In this document: one piece after another, positions 26,225 to 35,171 of the stretch
Layout of the letters: each line of letters starts with the position of its first letter
Position numbering within the stretch: the stretch's first letter is position 1
Source: Moritella sp. 5
Lineage (GTDB): Bacteria > Pseudomonadota > Gammaproteobacteria > Enterobacterales > Moritellaceae
Direction of reading: 5' to 3'
Assembly: GCF_018219455.1 (NCBI RefSeq)
Contig: NZ_CP056122.1
Span: forward strand, 2,976,001 to 3,040,000
DNA: 64,000 nucleotides
Notes under the pieces: model-generated
Told to the model about the DNA's origin: nothing
Databases searched by the model: none
Seen by the model: only the letters and a program-made list of their open reading frames with translations
Program-made: the position numbers and the translations under genes

Positions 26225-27290
26225 AATTAGCTCCTGCGAATGGTCCCGTTAGTATCTTTTCAGCTAAACCATTGGCAACATCAACCGTCGACCTATTTTG
26301 TTGCTCTGCTTGGGTAAATATATCCAGTAATGTGTCATACAACGCAGCCACTTTATGCTGCATCACATCGGGTTTATTTAAGTAGGTAATTTGCAATACG
26401 CCACCAGAATTAATGACATAATCTGGCGCATATAAAATCCCCTTTGCTGCCAACGCATCAATCATACTGCGGCTCTGTAATTGGTTGTTTGCAGAACCTG
26501 CAACGATAGAGGTATTTAATCGGGCGATAGAACTCGTATTAATGACTTGACCTAATGCGCACGGTGAAAAGACATCACAATTAACAGCATAAAGCGCGTC
26601 ACCAGCCACAACATCCACGTCAAATTCATGAATAAGTCGCTGTGTAGCCTGTTTATTTGGATCGGCGACGGTTAACCTAGCGCCATCATTATGCAGTAGC
26701 TTAGCTAATGCATAACCCACATTACCCACCCCTTGAATAGCAATATGAAGCCCCGTAAGCGACTCCTGTTGTAGCTTAAACTTCACTGCCGCTTTTATAC
26801 CGTAATAAACGCCTTTCGCCGTATGGGGTGATGGATCTCCCGAGGCTAATCCTGCGGTTGTGGTACACATAACATGCTTGGTTTGGCTGGCGATAATATC
26901 CATATCATCAATCGTCGTACCACTGTCCATTGCCGTAATATAGCGACCATTTAAACTTTCGACAAAGCGGCCAAACGACGTAAATAACGCCTTACGATCC
27001 GTTAAATGTGCAGGTTTTAAAATAACCGCTTTCCCCCCACCAAAAGGCAGTCGATTGATTGCTGTTTTATAGCTCATGCCAGCCGCTAAGCAGCATGCAT
27101 CTTTAACCGCAGCTTGAGTTGAAGGGTAATTAATCATTCGACAGCCACCAATAGCAGGGCCTAATTGAGTACTATGAATGGCGATGATTGCTTGTAATTG
27201 TGTTTCTGGGTCTCGCCAGAAGTGCACATCGCTGAATGGATATTGTTCAGCCATGTCAAATAGATCGGTAGACTCTATAAAGCTTGCCAT
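26217..27290 (-). CDS. ldh: Leucine (branched-chain amino acid) dehydrogenase
   Basis: A 357-residue Glu/Leu/Phe/Val dehydrogenase. GMSYKTAINRLPFGGGKAVI contains the substrate and catalytic lysines (75 and 87). The Rossmann motif GVGNVGYALAKLL binds NAD. It converts Leu, Val and Ile to 2-oxo acids plus ammonium, feeding the Bkd complex made by the next genes. GGAG lies eight bases before the ATG. As first gene of the operon its promoter must lie in 27291-27706. Confidence 0.9.
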   Translation of the reverse strand: MASFIESTDLFDMAEQYPFSDVHFWRDPETQLQAIIAIHSTQLGPAIGGCRMINYPSTQAAVKDACCLAAGMSYKTAINRLPFGGGKAVILKPAHLTDRKALFTSFGRFVESLNGRYITAMDSGTTIDDMDIIASQTKHVMCTTTAGLASGDPSPHTAKGVYYGIKAAVKFKLQQESLTGLHIAIQGVGNVGYALAKLLHNDGARLTVADPNKQATQRLIHEFDVDVVAGDALYAVNCDVFSPCALGQVINTSSIARLNTSIVAGSANNQLQSRSMIDALAAKGILYAPDYVINSGGVLQITYLNKPDVMQHKVAALYDTLLDIFTQAEQQNRSTVDVANGLAEKILTGPFAGANYE

Positions 27291-27706
27291 GAACGGTTCT
27301 CCAACCTTGGGTTACAGATACCCTGAAGACGCACAGTTATTTACATTTAAGTCATTGGGTATGCAGGAGGTTACTCTATGATAACTATAGACACGATACG
27401 CAACACTGCCCATTAGCAAACCCGTTATCGTGACTAACAACACGTCAGCGGTGAGTGTCTGAAAAATGAGCTAAGGACACCTCAAGCAGCAGCGGAAGGT
27501 TTATCTATTTTGTAATTCACTTATGCCCCATTGCAATTTAGTGCAAATACTCATCGGCAAATCATGCAACTAAAATCGCTGTACTTGTGCTAATGGCTCG
27601 CAGCAGAGAGGCGGTGAAAGGAAACTCCCTGAAAGGTGTGTTGCGCAACAAGTCAGCAGTGACCATATTTTGCATCGTTATTCTGACCACCGCTCGGAAC
27701 TAGTAG
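27291..27706. other. Promoter region of the ldh-bkd-icmF operon and an unexplained GC-richer patch
   Basis: Contains the palindrome TGTTGCGCAACA (27639-27650), a possible operator. The stretch about 27440-27700 looks richer in G and C than its neighbours. It has short open frames on the minus strand (such as one ending SLLRAISTSTAILVA) that match no family I know. It may be a decayed gene or repeat, plus regulatory DNA. Confidence 0.35.
27639..27650. promoter_or_regulatory. 12-base perfect palindrome, possible operator
   Basis: TGTTGCGCAACA lies between the AraC-type regulator and the ldh-bkd operon, about 350 bases upstream of ldh. Its link to either gene is unproven. Confidence 0.3.
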
Positions 27707-28570
27707 CTACTTTATGGGCAGATAGACCTCCGTCAACAACTCACACTCATCCACTTCATGAACAAAGTTCAGATAGCGAAAGAAGCAAGGGAAATCTCTT
27801 AATTCTTCGCCGCTATCAGGCAACCATTTTTGATACAAGCCGCACATGGTTTCGCCAATAGAGTCATGTCTTCCTTTGTGAATTGCAACAGCACATCTGC
27901 CACTTGGGATTACTCCAGATTTAACACCATAGTTGTTCTCTGGAACATTGCCTTGATGTGAACCACATATATCGAACTGGAACTCTTTATCAGGAGTATC
28001 ATTGGGATCAGAATGAGGAATACCAAATGTTTCACTGGTTTTTACTGGAGACAACCCCGTTGCTTTTCTCCAATTGATGAACTTTGCAACTGTCGCATAG
28101 ACTAGTTGAGGGCTACCTTTGTGCTCAATTAATGCTACTTCTCTTTTATCGAAATCTACGACTTTTACATCCATCGTACTTTCTCCTGTTATGGGTGGTT
28201 GATATTCATATTTTGAGTGCCAAGATCGCCACTCTGGCTGACTCCTAAACTGGGACGGCGTTTGTCCAAAAACTCTAGAAAACGCACGAGAAAAGGCTTC
28301 AAGACTTTCGAAGTGCGCTTCAAAAGCAATGTCAGTAACACTGCACTCTGACTCAAACGCTAACCTGAAAGAAGCTCGCTTCAATCGTGATAACAGGACA
28401 TATTGTATGGTACTGATTCCCATAAACGACTTAAAGATGCGGTGAAAATGGTACTTAGAGCTGGCTGCTACCGCACTCAACTGCTCAAGCGAGAACTCTT
28501 CATCTAAGTTTCCGTCTATAAAATCACACACTTTCTTTATCTGTCGTTCATGGTGCTTCACTGCATTCAT
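27707..28570 (-). CDS. AraC family regulator with GyrI-like effector domain
   Basis: A protein of 288 residues from the ATG at 28570; the open frame extends upstream to 28702 (ATG) and 28708 (TTG), adding ~46 residues that do not look like the family. Residues 1-105 hold two helix-turn-helix units (SLEQLSAVAASSKYHFHRIFK and SVTDIAFEAHFESLEAFSRAF). After a linker, residues ~130-287 form a GyrI/Rob-like small-molecule binding domain. Such proteins often respond to drugs or aromatic compounds. Whether it controls the bkd operon or the transporter behind it is unknown. Confidence 0.8.
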   Translation of the reverse strand: MNAVKHHERQIKKVCDFIDGNLDEEFSLEQLSAVAASSKYHFHRIFKSFMGISTIQYVLLSRLKRASFRLAFESECSVTDIAFEAHFESLEAFSRAFSRVFGQTPSQFRSQPEWRSWHSKYEYQPPITGESTMDVKVVDFDKREVALIEHKGSPQLVYATVAKFINWRKATGLSPVKTSETFGIPHSDPNDTPDKEFQFDICGSHQGNVPENNYGVKSGVIPSGRCAVAIHKGRHDSIGETMCGLYQKWLPDSGEELRDFPCFFRYLNFVHEVDECELLTEVYLPIK

Positions 28571-28924
28571 TTTCTTTTGATACCCAACTAAGAATTCGTA
28601 TAAATTATACCTACTAAGAATAGCTTTTACCTGATTGAAATTGCGAGATAGTGGATAATATATAGTTTCTATGGTTCGGGTAGATATATCGATTTTACGC
28701 ATCGACAAGCAAACGGGGCATTTGCGGCAAAAATGACGTAGCGCTCACTATTGTCCATTTCCTTGCACCTCAGACACTGCGATAAGCAGTGCCTGATTGC
28801 ATTTTGGGATACTAAAAGTTAGCGATAGAATAGAAACAAGTTTGTCGCCGTAAATTGGTAATGTCCAAATATGGCTTAGATCAATCCATTCCTAATTTGC
28901 ACATTCATTATTTCCAATATCGTA

Positions 28925-29848
28925 CTAACCGCGTCGTTTATAACTATCTACTGCAATTAATACCAAGGCAAGCATAATAGCCCCATAGATTGGCCATTGG
29001 ATTAGTTCAATGCGCTCACCAAGTAATAAGCCGACACAAAAAACTAATGTCGGCTCTAAATAAGTCAATAAACCAAACAGGCTAAGTGGGAGCATTTGTG
29101 AGGCGTATAAAAATAATAGCATCGGTAGTGTGCCTGTAATCGCGAGTCCTAAATAATAAGCCCAAGACCAGACGTCGATTTGTAGCCAATCATTAAAGGG
29201 TTGTAAATAAAGCATACCAAGCAGTGCAACTGGCAGTAAAAAAATGTTGTCTAAGGTGAATACCAGATCGCTCGCCATTGGGTAACGTCGGCGATTCATA
29301 AAGTACAGCGGATAACCTAAAGCAATAACAAACACAATCCAAGAGATGCCATCAGCAATGACATAGGCATAAACAACACCACAAGCAGCAATGCTGCATG
29401 CAAGTAACTGTGCACGGGTTAATTGCTCACCATAGACAAAATAACCAACCGCAACCAAGATCAGAGGTAGCGCAAAATAGCCTAATGCCACAGACAGTAT
29501 TTCACCCTGTAGCGGCGCCCAGATAAAAATCCAAAACTGTGGCGCAATTAAACAAGCAGAGAGTAAAAAGCGAGGCCATAACCGCCATTGTTTTAATTGT
29601 TCCCACAACAATGATATTCGCCCTACTACGATTAAACCCAATAGCATAATGACGGAGCTCCACAAAATTCTTTGCCCGGCTAGCCAATGACCAGCGCCTC
29701 CGGCAACACCTGTTTCTGGCCAGTTTGGTTGGAACTGTACATACAAGGGCAGTAATGCAAATAAACAAGAAGCCATTATTGAAGCCATTAATCCCTTTTT
29801 TTGAGCGGAAAAATGGCATGTTTTACTATTAAGTTTGGAGAAAATCAT
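28925..29848 (-). CDS. RarD-like EamA/DMT family transporter
   Basis: A 307-residue inner-membrane protein with about ten hydrophobic helices in two EamA-type halves. The first (KKGLMASIMASCLFALLPLY), the motif QFWIFIWAPLQGEILSVALGYF and the C-terminal PLSLFGLLTYLEPTLVF match RarD permeases. The substrate is unknown. The ATG at 29848 has no ribosome site; a second Met at 29788 has AAGGGA upstream but would remove residues that align with RarD. Confidence 0.82.
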   Translation of the reverse strand: MIFSKLNSKTCHFSAQKKGLMASIMASCLFALLPLYVQFQPNWPETGVAGGAGHWLAGQRILWSSVIMLLGLIVVGRISLLWEQLKQWRLWPRFLLSACLIAPQFWIFIWAPLQGEILSVALGYFALPLILVAVGYFVYGEQLTRAQLLACSIAACGVVYAYVIADGISWIVFVIALGYPLYFMNRRRYPMASDLVFTLDNIFLLPVALLGMLYLQPFNDWLQIDVWSWAYYLGLAITGTLPMLLFLYASQMLPLSLFGLLTYLEPTLVFCVGLLLGERIELIQWPIYGAIMLALVLIAVDSYKRRG

Positions 29849-30095
29849 AGGTTATCAAATTCAACTGGTTAGAGAATGAGAGTAAGAGCCGAGACAACAC
29901 CACGGCAGGCCACTGAAGTTTTATATATTGAATATAAAGATTCAGATGAGTCAGATAAGCTTAATATTAATAAATTGATTAAATTATAAACTGATGACAC
30001 ACGAATAAATGAAACATATGCCCTTCGGGCTTTTAATAATACGATAAAACTGTTCTACTTGTCACCAATACAATTGAAATCTAATTTTGACCATG
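29849..30095. other. Intergenic region between divergent transporter genes
   Basis: Contains a small GCCCTTCGGGC hairpin near 30022 followed by TTTTAA, and must hold the rarD-like promoter. No gene is seen. Confidence 0.3.
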
Positions 30096-30113
30096 TGTAC
30101 ACAAAGGTTTACA
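30096..30113 (+). promoter_or_regulatory. TyrR-box-like site
   Basis: TGTACA-N6-TTTACA matches the TyrR consensus TGTAAA-N6-TTTACA with one mismatch and keeps the essential TGT...ACA ends. It lies about 70 bases before the start of the sodium-dependent transporter. Confidence 0.5.
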
Positions 30114-30182
30114 CCACGATCGACCATGTACACAATTCTCAAAATTAACCACTTACTCGGCAAGAAATACGTTGGAATAAAA

Positions 30183-31517
30183 ATGGCAACAGGTTCAAGA
30201 GCACAATTTTCGTCTCGATTCGGCTTCATCATGGCAGCAGCAGGTTCAGCAGTCGGTGTCGGTAATATTTGGGGTTTCCCTACACAAGCAGCGAGTAACG
30301 GCGGGGCTGTATTTTTACTTGTTTACTTATTAATGGTGTTTATTCTCGCTTACCCATTACTCGTTGCAGAGCTAACAATTGGTCGTCACGGTCAAGCCAA
30401 CCCAATCAAATCACTCCAATCTATTTGCCCAAAACAAAAAATGGCGGCTGCAGGTTTAGGTATAGCAGGTATGGTTGCGGTATCAATGATCTTAAGCTTT
30501 TACGCAATTGTTGCAGGCTGGTTATTAGGTTCATTACTTTCTCCACTGTTTACACTTATCGGTCTTGATACTGCGGCAGAATGGGTGAATGCATTTGGTA
30601 CAGAACGTAACTTGGTGATGATGGTTATCTTCATGTTAATGACTATCAACGTTGTTAAAAGCGGCGTTACCGATGGTATCGAACGCTGGTCTTCACGTTT
30701 AATGCCATTACTGTTCATCTTATTTGGTTTGCTGACAGCTTATATCTTAACACTCGATGGCGCGAGTGAAGGTCTTGAAATGTATCTTATTCCTGACTTC
30801 TCACACCTAACTTCAGACTTAATGATCAGTGCGATGGGTCAAGCGTTCTTCTCATTATCGTTGGGCGTATGTGCGATGATGGTATATGGTTCATATTTAA
30901 GTAAAGATACCAACATTCCAAAAACAGCCGTGCAAGTCGCATTGCTCGATACTGGTGTTGCATTTGGTGCGGGCCTACTGATTTTACCTGCGATGTTCGT
31001 GGCACAGAAAAATGGCGTTGAAATTTATGACGCTGCCGGTGCCCTGCTTAGCTCTGATACGTTAGTGTTTAATGTATTACCTGCGATGTTTGATACCATG
31101 GGTACGATGGGCATTGTTATCAGTATTTTGTTCTTTGTATTAATGCTTATTGCCGCCCTAACGTCATCAATCGCAATGTTAGAAGTACCAGTATCTTGTG
31201 CGACCGAAGAATTGAATAAGGACCGTTCAACAGTAGTTTGGTGGATTGGCGGTATTATTACGTTGATTTCAGCAGTGATCATCTTTAACTTTGGCGATTT
31301 GTTTGGCTTAGTGATCACAGCAACAACCGTTTATGCACAACCAATTCTTTCGCTAATCTTCGCATTATTAGTGGGTTGGATATGGCGTCGTGACCAACTA
31401 CTTGCCGAAATTAAACAAGGCAGTGCAGAGCTCGAAGATAGTTTATTTTGGAAAATATGGCCTTGGTATGTACGTATTGTTTGCCCTGTACTCATCATTC
31501 TAGTGCTAGCATCTTAA
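30183..31517 (+). CDS. Sodium-dependent transporter, NSS (SNF) family
   Basis: A 444-residue membrane protein of the LeuT/TnaT/MhsT fold. The N-terminal signature RAQFSSRFGFIMAAAGSAVGVGNIWGFP holds the unwound TM1 that binds Na+ and substrate. It has 11 predicted helices, as in bacterial 11-TM NSS proteins. The start at 30183 is chosen because GGA precedes it and family proteins begin here; the frame extends upstream to 30087 without family similarity. A TyrR-like site upstream suggests an aromatic amino acid substrate; this is inference. Confidence 0.88.
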   Translation: MATGSRAQFSSRFGFIMAAAGSAVGVGNIWGFPTQAASNGGAVFLLVYLLMVFILAYPLLVAELTIGRHGQANPIKSLQSICPKQKMAAAGLGIAGMVAVSMILSFYAIVAGWLLGSLLSPLFTLIGLDTAAEWVNAFGTERNLVMMVIFMLMTINVVKSGVTDGIERWSSRLMPLLFILFGLLTAYILTLDGASEGLEMYLIPDFSHLTSDLMISAMGQAFFSLSLGVCAMMVYGSYLSKDTNIPKTAVQVALLDTGVAFGAGLLILPAMFVAQKNGVEIYDAAGALLSSDTLVFNVLPAMFDTMGTMGIVISILFFVLMLIAALTSSIAMLEVPVSCATEELNKDRSTVVWWIGGIITLISAVIIFNFGDLFGLVITATTVYAQPILSLIFALLVGWIWRRDQLLAEIKQGSAELEDSLFWKIWPWYVRIVCPVLIILVLAS

Positions 31518-31558
31518 TCATTATCAACTTCTGACTTAATACGTAAAAAGATGATACA

Positions 31559-31602
31559 AAGGCGGCTACTTCCTATTGTAATAATAGTGACATGGCCGCC
31601 AT
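31559..31602. terminator. Bidirectional terminator between convergent genes
   Basis: GGCGGC (31561-31566) pairs with GCCGCC (31595-31600), with an inner CTATT/AATAG stem. It serves the NSS gene and the adenylation-carrier gene. Confidence 0.75.
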
Positions 31603-31604
31603 TT

Positions 31605-33278
31605 TCAATCATCAAACCGTACCGCAGTATAAATTAATTCAAGTTCTTCGATACTACACGTTTGCCAGTTATCAGGTAATTCGTTACCCAAACAATGCTC
31701 TAGCTCTACAGATAAATAAACAAATGACAGAGAGTCTGCATTTAAATCATTAAAACTATCACTTAACGCTAATTCTTTTAATCCTAAAGCCGCCATAAAT
31801 AGACAAGAGATACTGTCCCATTCTTTTGTATCCAATTCTAGAATGGTCGCGATGGTATTAAGCAAGCGTTGTAAAAAACCGATGCTGTGTTTCTTATAAA
31901 CTTGCTGCTCGATAGTACGTAAATCATATTTACCATTTTCGAGTAGTGGAAGCGATTGAAACGTGGAGATCATAAATTTATCACGTGGTAACGCATAAGC
32001 GTCACTTAAGCGAGTGAGCAGCGCTTTACTCTCAGTACCCTTTAACACTTTACCCTGCCCACTTTGAGCGTTTTCTAACGCAATAATAATTGTTTCATCA
32101 TTCCCGGTCACCGCACTGTTCGGATACAGCTTTTTAACAAAGCTTTGGACATCATCAAGGTTAATCCGTAGCCCAAACAACTTAACAAAACGCTTAGTCC
32201 GACCAATAAGATAAAAAAGACCATGCTGTGTTCGGCAAGCAATATCTCCCGTAAACAACATAGAGGGGGTTGCATCGACAGCTAAATCATCAATCGACCT
32301 AGCATAACCCATCATCACATTTTCACCTCGATAAACCAGCTCCCCTGGTGTATCTAGCACATTGATCTTTTGCCCCTCATCATCAACAATAAATAATTCA
32401 CCCTGCGGAATAGAACGGCCAATAGAGCCAGGGAAGTCCACCGTTAAGTCAGGTGGAAGATACGATATTCTTGGTGATGCTTCTGTTTGCCCATACATGA
32501 CAAAAAATTCAATACTATTTACCTGCGCTTGCAAAGCATATTCCTTAACTAAAAAATCCTCTAACTTACCACCAGCCTGAGTAACATAACGTAAACTTGG
32601 ATAACAACTAAAATCAAAATTGGTTTTTAATAAAACTTCAAATGTATAGGGCACCCCCGCAAAACTGGTCGCAGAATAAGTGACTAAATCATCCCAAAAC
32701 TCCGTATCCAATACACCTTGCTGACTAAACACAGTACATGCGCCAACTTGTAGATGCGTATGTAGAATGGATAAACCATAAGAGTAATGTAGCTTTAAGT
32801 GCGCTAACGCAATATCCTCTTCATTTAAATGAAGATATTCGACAATAGATTCGGCATTTGACTGCAAATTTTTCGAACTTAACTTAACAAACTTAGGCGT
32901 ACCAGTTGTACCCGAAGTAGATAACAACAAGGTTAAATCAGTATGTAAAAGATAAACAAGGTGTGAATGATGGTGAGTATGCCCAGACGCATCTATAAGT
33001 AGGTTCGGTTGGTAATAATTGATGAGTTGCGCAGACTTTTCACTTTCAAAATCATCTGCGAGATAGATAACTTTATTACTCCTTAAACACGCTAAATAAC
33101 AAATCACCGATTTAATCGTATTTCTTGATTCTATAAACACCAATTCTTTATGGCAACCAAGTTTCTTCGCTAAAATATCAACTTGATCATCAAGCTCACA
33201 ATAAGTGACTTGTTCACCACTTTTAGCATCAATCAACGCAATGTTATTTTTGAATCGTCGTAAATCATTAAAAAACAT
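31605..33278 (-). CDS. AMP-forming ligase fused to an acyl carrier domain
   Basis: A 557-residue ANL-superfamily adenylating enzyme with a C-terminal carrier domain. Visible motifs: A3 STSGTTGTPK (120-129), A5 YGQTEASP, A7 FTGDIA, A8 GRTKRFVKLFGLRI, and the A10 lysine in NGKYDLRTIE. All catalytic elements are present. Residues ~480-557 form an ACP/PCP-like helix bundle with Ser516 in DSLSF as likely phosphopantetheine site. It should activate a carboxylic or amino acid and load it on its own carrier. It lies 69 bases after an acyltransferase 3 gene on the same strand, with a G-rich ribosome site. Substrate unknown. Confidence 0.82.
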   Translation of the reverse strand: MFFNDLRRFKNNIALIDAKSGEQVTYCELDDQVDILAKKLGCHKELVFIESRNTIKSVICYLACLRSNKVIYLADDFESEKSAQLINYYQPNLLIDASGHTHHHSHLVYLLHTDLTLLLSTSGTTGTPKFVKLSSKNLQSNAESIVEYLHLNEEDIALAHLKLHYSYGLSILHTHLQVGACTVFSQQGVLDTEFWDDLVTYSATSFAGVPYTFEVLLKTNFDFSCYPSLRYVTQAGGKLEDFLVKEYALQAQVNSIEFFVMYGQTEASPRISYLPPDLTVDFPGSIGRSIPQGELFIVDDEGQKINVLDTPGELVYRGENVMMGYARSIDDLAVDATPSMLFTGDIACRTQHGLFYLIGRTKRFVKLFGLRINLDDVQSFVKKLYPNSAVTGNDETIIIALENAQSGQGKVLKGTESKALLTRLSDAYALPRDKFMISTFQSLPLLENGKYDLRTIEQQVYKKHSIGFLQRLLNTIATILELDTKEWDSISCLFMAALGLKELALSDSFNDLNADSLSFVYLSVELEHCLGNELPDNWQTCSIEELELIYTAVRFDD

Positions 33279-33347
33279 AGCGCCCCCCTTTCGATTGACG
33301 TAAATAACAATTAATAGACTCCATCCGTATTAGTCATAACCACAGGA

Positions 33348-34331
33348 CTATAAACCAACAAACATTTTCGATTTTTCCTTTAAAATCAGTTTAATGATAA
33401 CAAAAGACAATAACGACAATAATATTGTGATTGAGAAACTGGCCGATGCCGCAATAATTCCGCTCACTTCAGTATTAAAGTGTTTATACAAAATTCTAAT
33501 CACACCAATAAAATAGCCATGCACAAAAAACAGATAAAAGCTCAAATGAGCAAACATATTTAACCACCTATTCCTCTTCGATAGATGACGCTTACAGCAG
33601 GCTATTAAAATCACAGATAAGCTCATTTTCCACAGTAAATCAACCGATGAACTAAACGCAGAAAACCATGAGTTAGAAAGATAGACAACGATGTAACCAA
33701 CTAAAATATAACTACTATATTCAACTAGCACTTCATAAATACGCGGCCGTAGCCAAAGTACCATGCCCAGTAAATAAGCAGGCAAAAAATACACGCTCCA
33801 TATCAAATTATTCTCACTAAAATACGGTCGACCAAACCATAAAGCAGGCACTAATGACACGATAAAAAACGCCTCTAACAAACACTTATTTTTGATATAA
33901 ATAATAACCGGACTCAGAAGATAAAATGGAATAATCATCGGAATAAACCATAACGTGACAAGGTGCGAACCCGAAGCCATTAAGTACAAATATTGGTAGG
34001 CTAGATTTAAGCTACGAAACCAATCCATATCAATCCAAAAATGGGTACTTTTAAGACCAGTCATATAAATTAAGATAGCGGGAAGTGAGACGAAAAAGTA
34101 AGGGACAATGATCACCTTAAATTTATGTTTTAGAAATTCAAGGTAATCAAAGTTGGCTGATAAAGCCGAAAATAAATAGCCCGCAACAACGACAAATAAT
34201 ACTGTCGAGTTTTCGAGTAACAAACCAATGCCGAACAATATCGCAGAATCATCATTGTCGATCGTGCCAATAGCATGAATCAACATAATGAGTAGAATAG
34301 CAATCCCTCTGTAGTTATTGATAAATTGCAT
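33348..34331 (-). CDS. Acyltransferase 3 family membrane protein
   Basis: A 327-residue protein with about ten transmembrane helices and the AT3 signature RGIAILLIMLIH (Arg then His ten residues on, near residues 8-19). AT3 proteins such as OafA and WecH transfer acyl groups to surface polysaccharides, lipids or macrolides at the inner membrane. There is no SGNH domain. AAGGG lies eight bases before the ATG. It is first in a two-gene operon with the adenylation-carrier protein, which probably supplies its acyl donor. A palindromic operator overlaps its promoter. Confidence 0.82.
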   Translation of the reverse strand: MQFINNYRGIAILLIMLIHAIGTIDNDDSAILFGIGLLLENSTVLFVVVAGYLFSALSANFDYLEFLKHKFKVIIVPYFFVSLPAILIYMTGLKSTHFWIDMDWFRSLNLAYQYLYLMASGSHLVTLWFIPMIIPFYLLSPVIIYIKNKCLLEAFFIVSLVPALWFGRPYFSENNLIWSVYFLPAYLLGMVLWLRPRIYEVLVEYSSYILVGYIVVYLSNSWFSAFSSSVDLLWKMSLSVILIACCKRHLSKRNRWLNMFAHLSFYLFFVHGYFIGVIRILYKHFNTEVSGIIAASASFSITILLSLLSFVIIKLILKEKSKMFVGL

Positions 34332-34348
34332 TATTGGCCCTTATCTCA

Positions 34349-34367
34349 CCAGTAAGTAACTTACTGG
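34349..34367. promoter_or_regulatory. 19-base palindromic operator of the acyltransferase cassette
   Basis: CCAGTAAGTAACTTACTGG is a perfect inverted repeat around one central base. It lies just downstream of the predicted -10 and 17 bases before the AT3 start codon, a position where a TetR- or MarR-type repressor would block transcription. Confidence 0.55.
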
Positions 34368-34373
34368 TTTTTA

Positions 34374-34401
34374 ATTATAGCCAATATGGTATAAACAGCA
34401 A
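34374..34401 (-). promoter_or_regulatory. Promoter of the acyltransferase 3 / adenylation-carrier operon
   Basis: Minus-strand -10 TATAAT (34379-34374), perfect match, with -35-like TTGCTG (34401-34396) and a 16-base spacer. Confidence 0.55.
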
Positions 34402-34420
34402 AATCGGAAATTGTACGAAA

Positions 34421-35077
34421 TTAGCCTTGTTTACTCATCGCTAATTTAACACCGAAAAACAGAAACAAACCACCTGTGAGTTTCGTTAAATAAGTCGTTA
34501 AATAAGTCGTTAATTGCTGATTATGTTTAACCTTACCGCTAATCGACGATGATGACCAAGCTAAAATATGACACCAGATCATAGCGTTAATATTAAAAAT
34601 AACCCCAAGAAAAATAAATGACATCGCTTTATCTGGGTAATCCATGGCAATAAATTGCGGGACAAAAGCTAAAAAGAACAAGGCTACTTTGGGATTTAAC
34701 ACATTGGTTAAAAAACCTTGAAAGAAGATATTTGATAACGGTGTATTTTTATTTTCGGCACTAGCTTCAATATCAGCATTAGCGACTTTATTCTTTGATA
34801 ACAGCATACTGAAACCAATATATAGCAAATAAATACAGCCAATTACTTTAACAACAGTAAATGCCATCGCCGATGTGGCTAAAATAGCCGACAGGCCAAA
34901 CGCAGCTGCAAGAATATGTACCAAGGTGCCAGCACCAATACCAAATGCACCGACAGAACCTGCACGGAAACCTTGGCCTACGCTACGGCCAATAACATAT
35001 AAAGAATCAGGACCAGGGATCAAGTTTAACATGATACCTGATACCACAAATAACCACAGTTCTGTTACTCCGAACAT
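34421..35077 (-). CDS. LysE/RhtB family amino acid exporter
   Basis: A 218-residue inner-membrane protein with six hydrophobic helices. The conserved GPDSLYVIGRSVGQGFRAG after the first helix and the NPKVALFFLAFVPQFI motif define the LysE/RhtB family, which exports amino acids such as homoserine, threonine or leucine. GGGAG precedes the ATG. Substrate not predictable. Confidence 0.9.
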   Translation of the reverse strand: MFGVTELWLFVVSGIMLNLIPGPDSLYVIGRSVGQGFRAGSVGAFGIGAGTLVHILAAAFGLSAILATSAMAFTVVKVIGCIYLLYIGFSMLLSKNKVANADIEASAENKNTPLSNIFFQGFLTNVLNPKVALFFLAFVPQFIAMDYPDKAMSFIFLGVIFNINAMIWCHILAWSSSSISGKVKHNQQLTTYLTTYLTKLTGGLFLFFGVKLAMSKQG

Positions 35078-35171
35078 ACTACAACTCCCTCTTTGTTATT
35101 GACTATCAATTGGTTTTGTATTTATCTGTAAATACAAAAAGACAGTGTCCGATTGTAGCATGTGACGAGGT

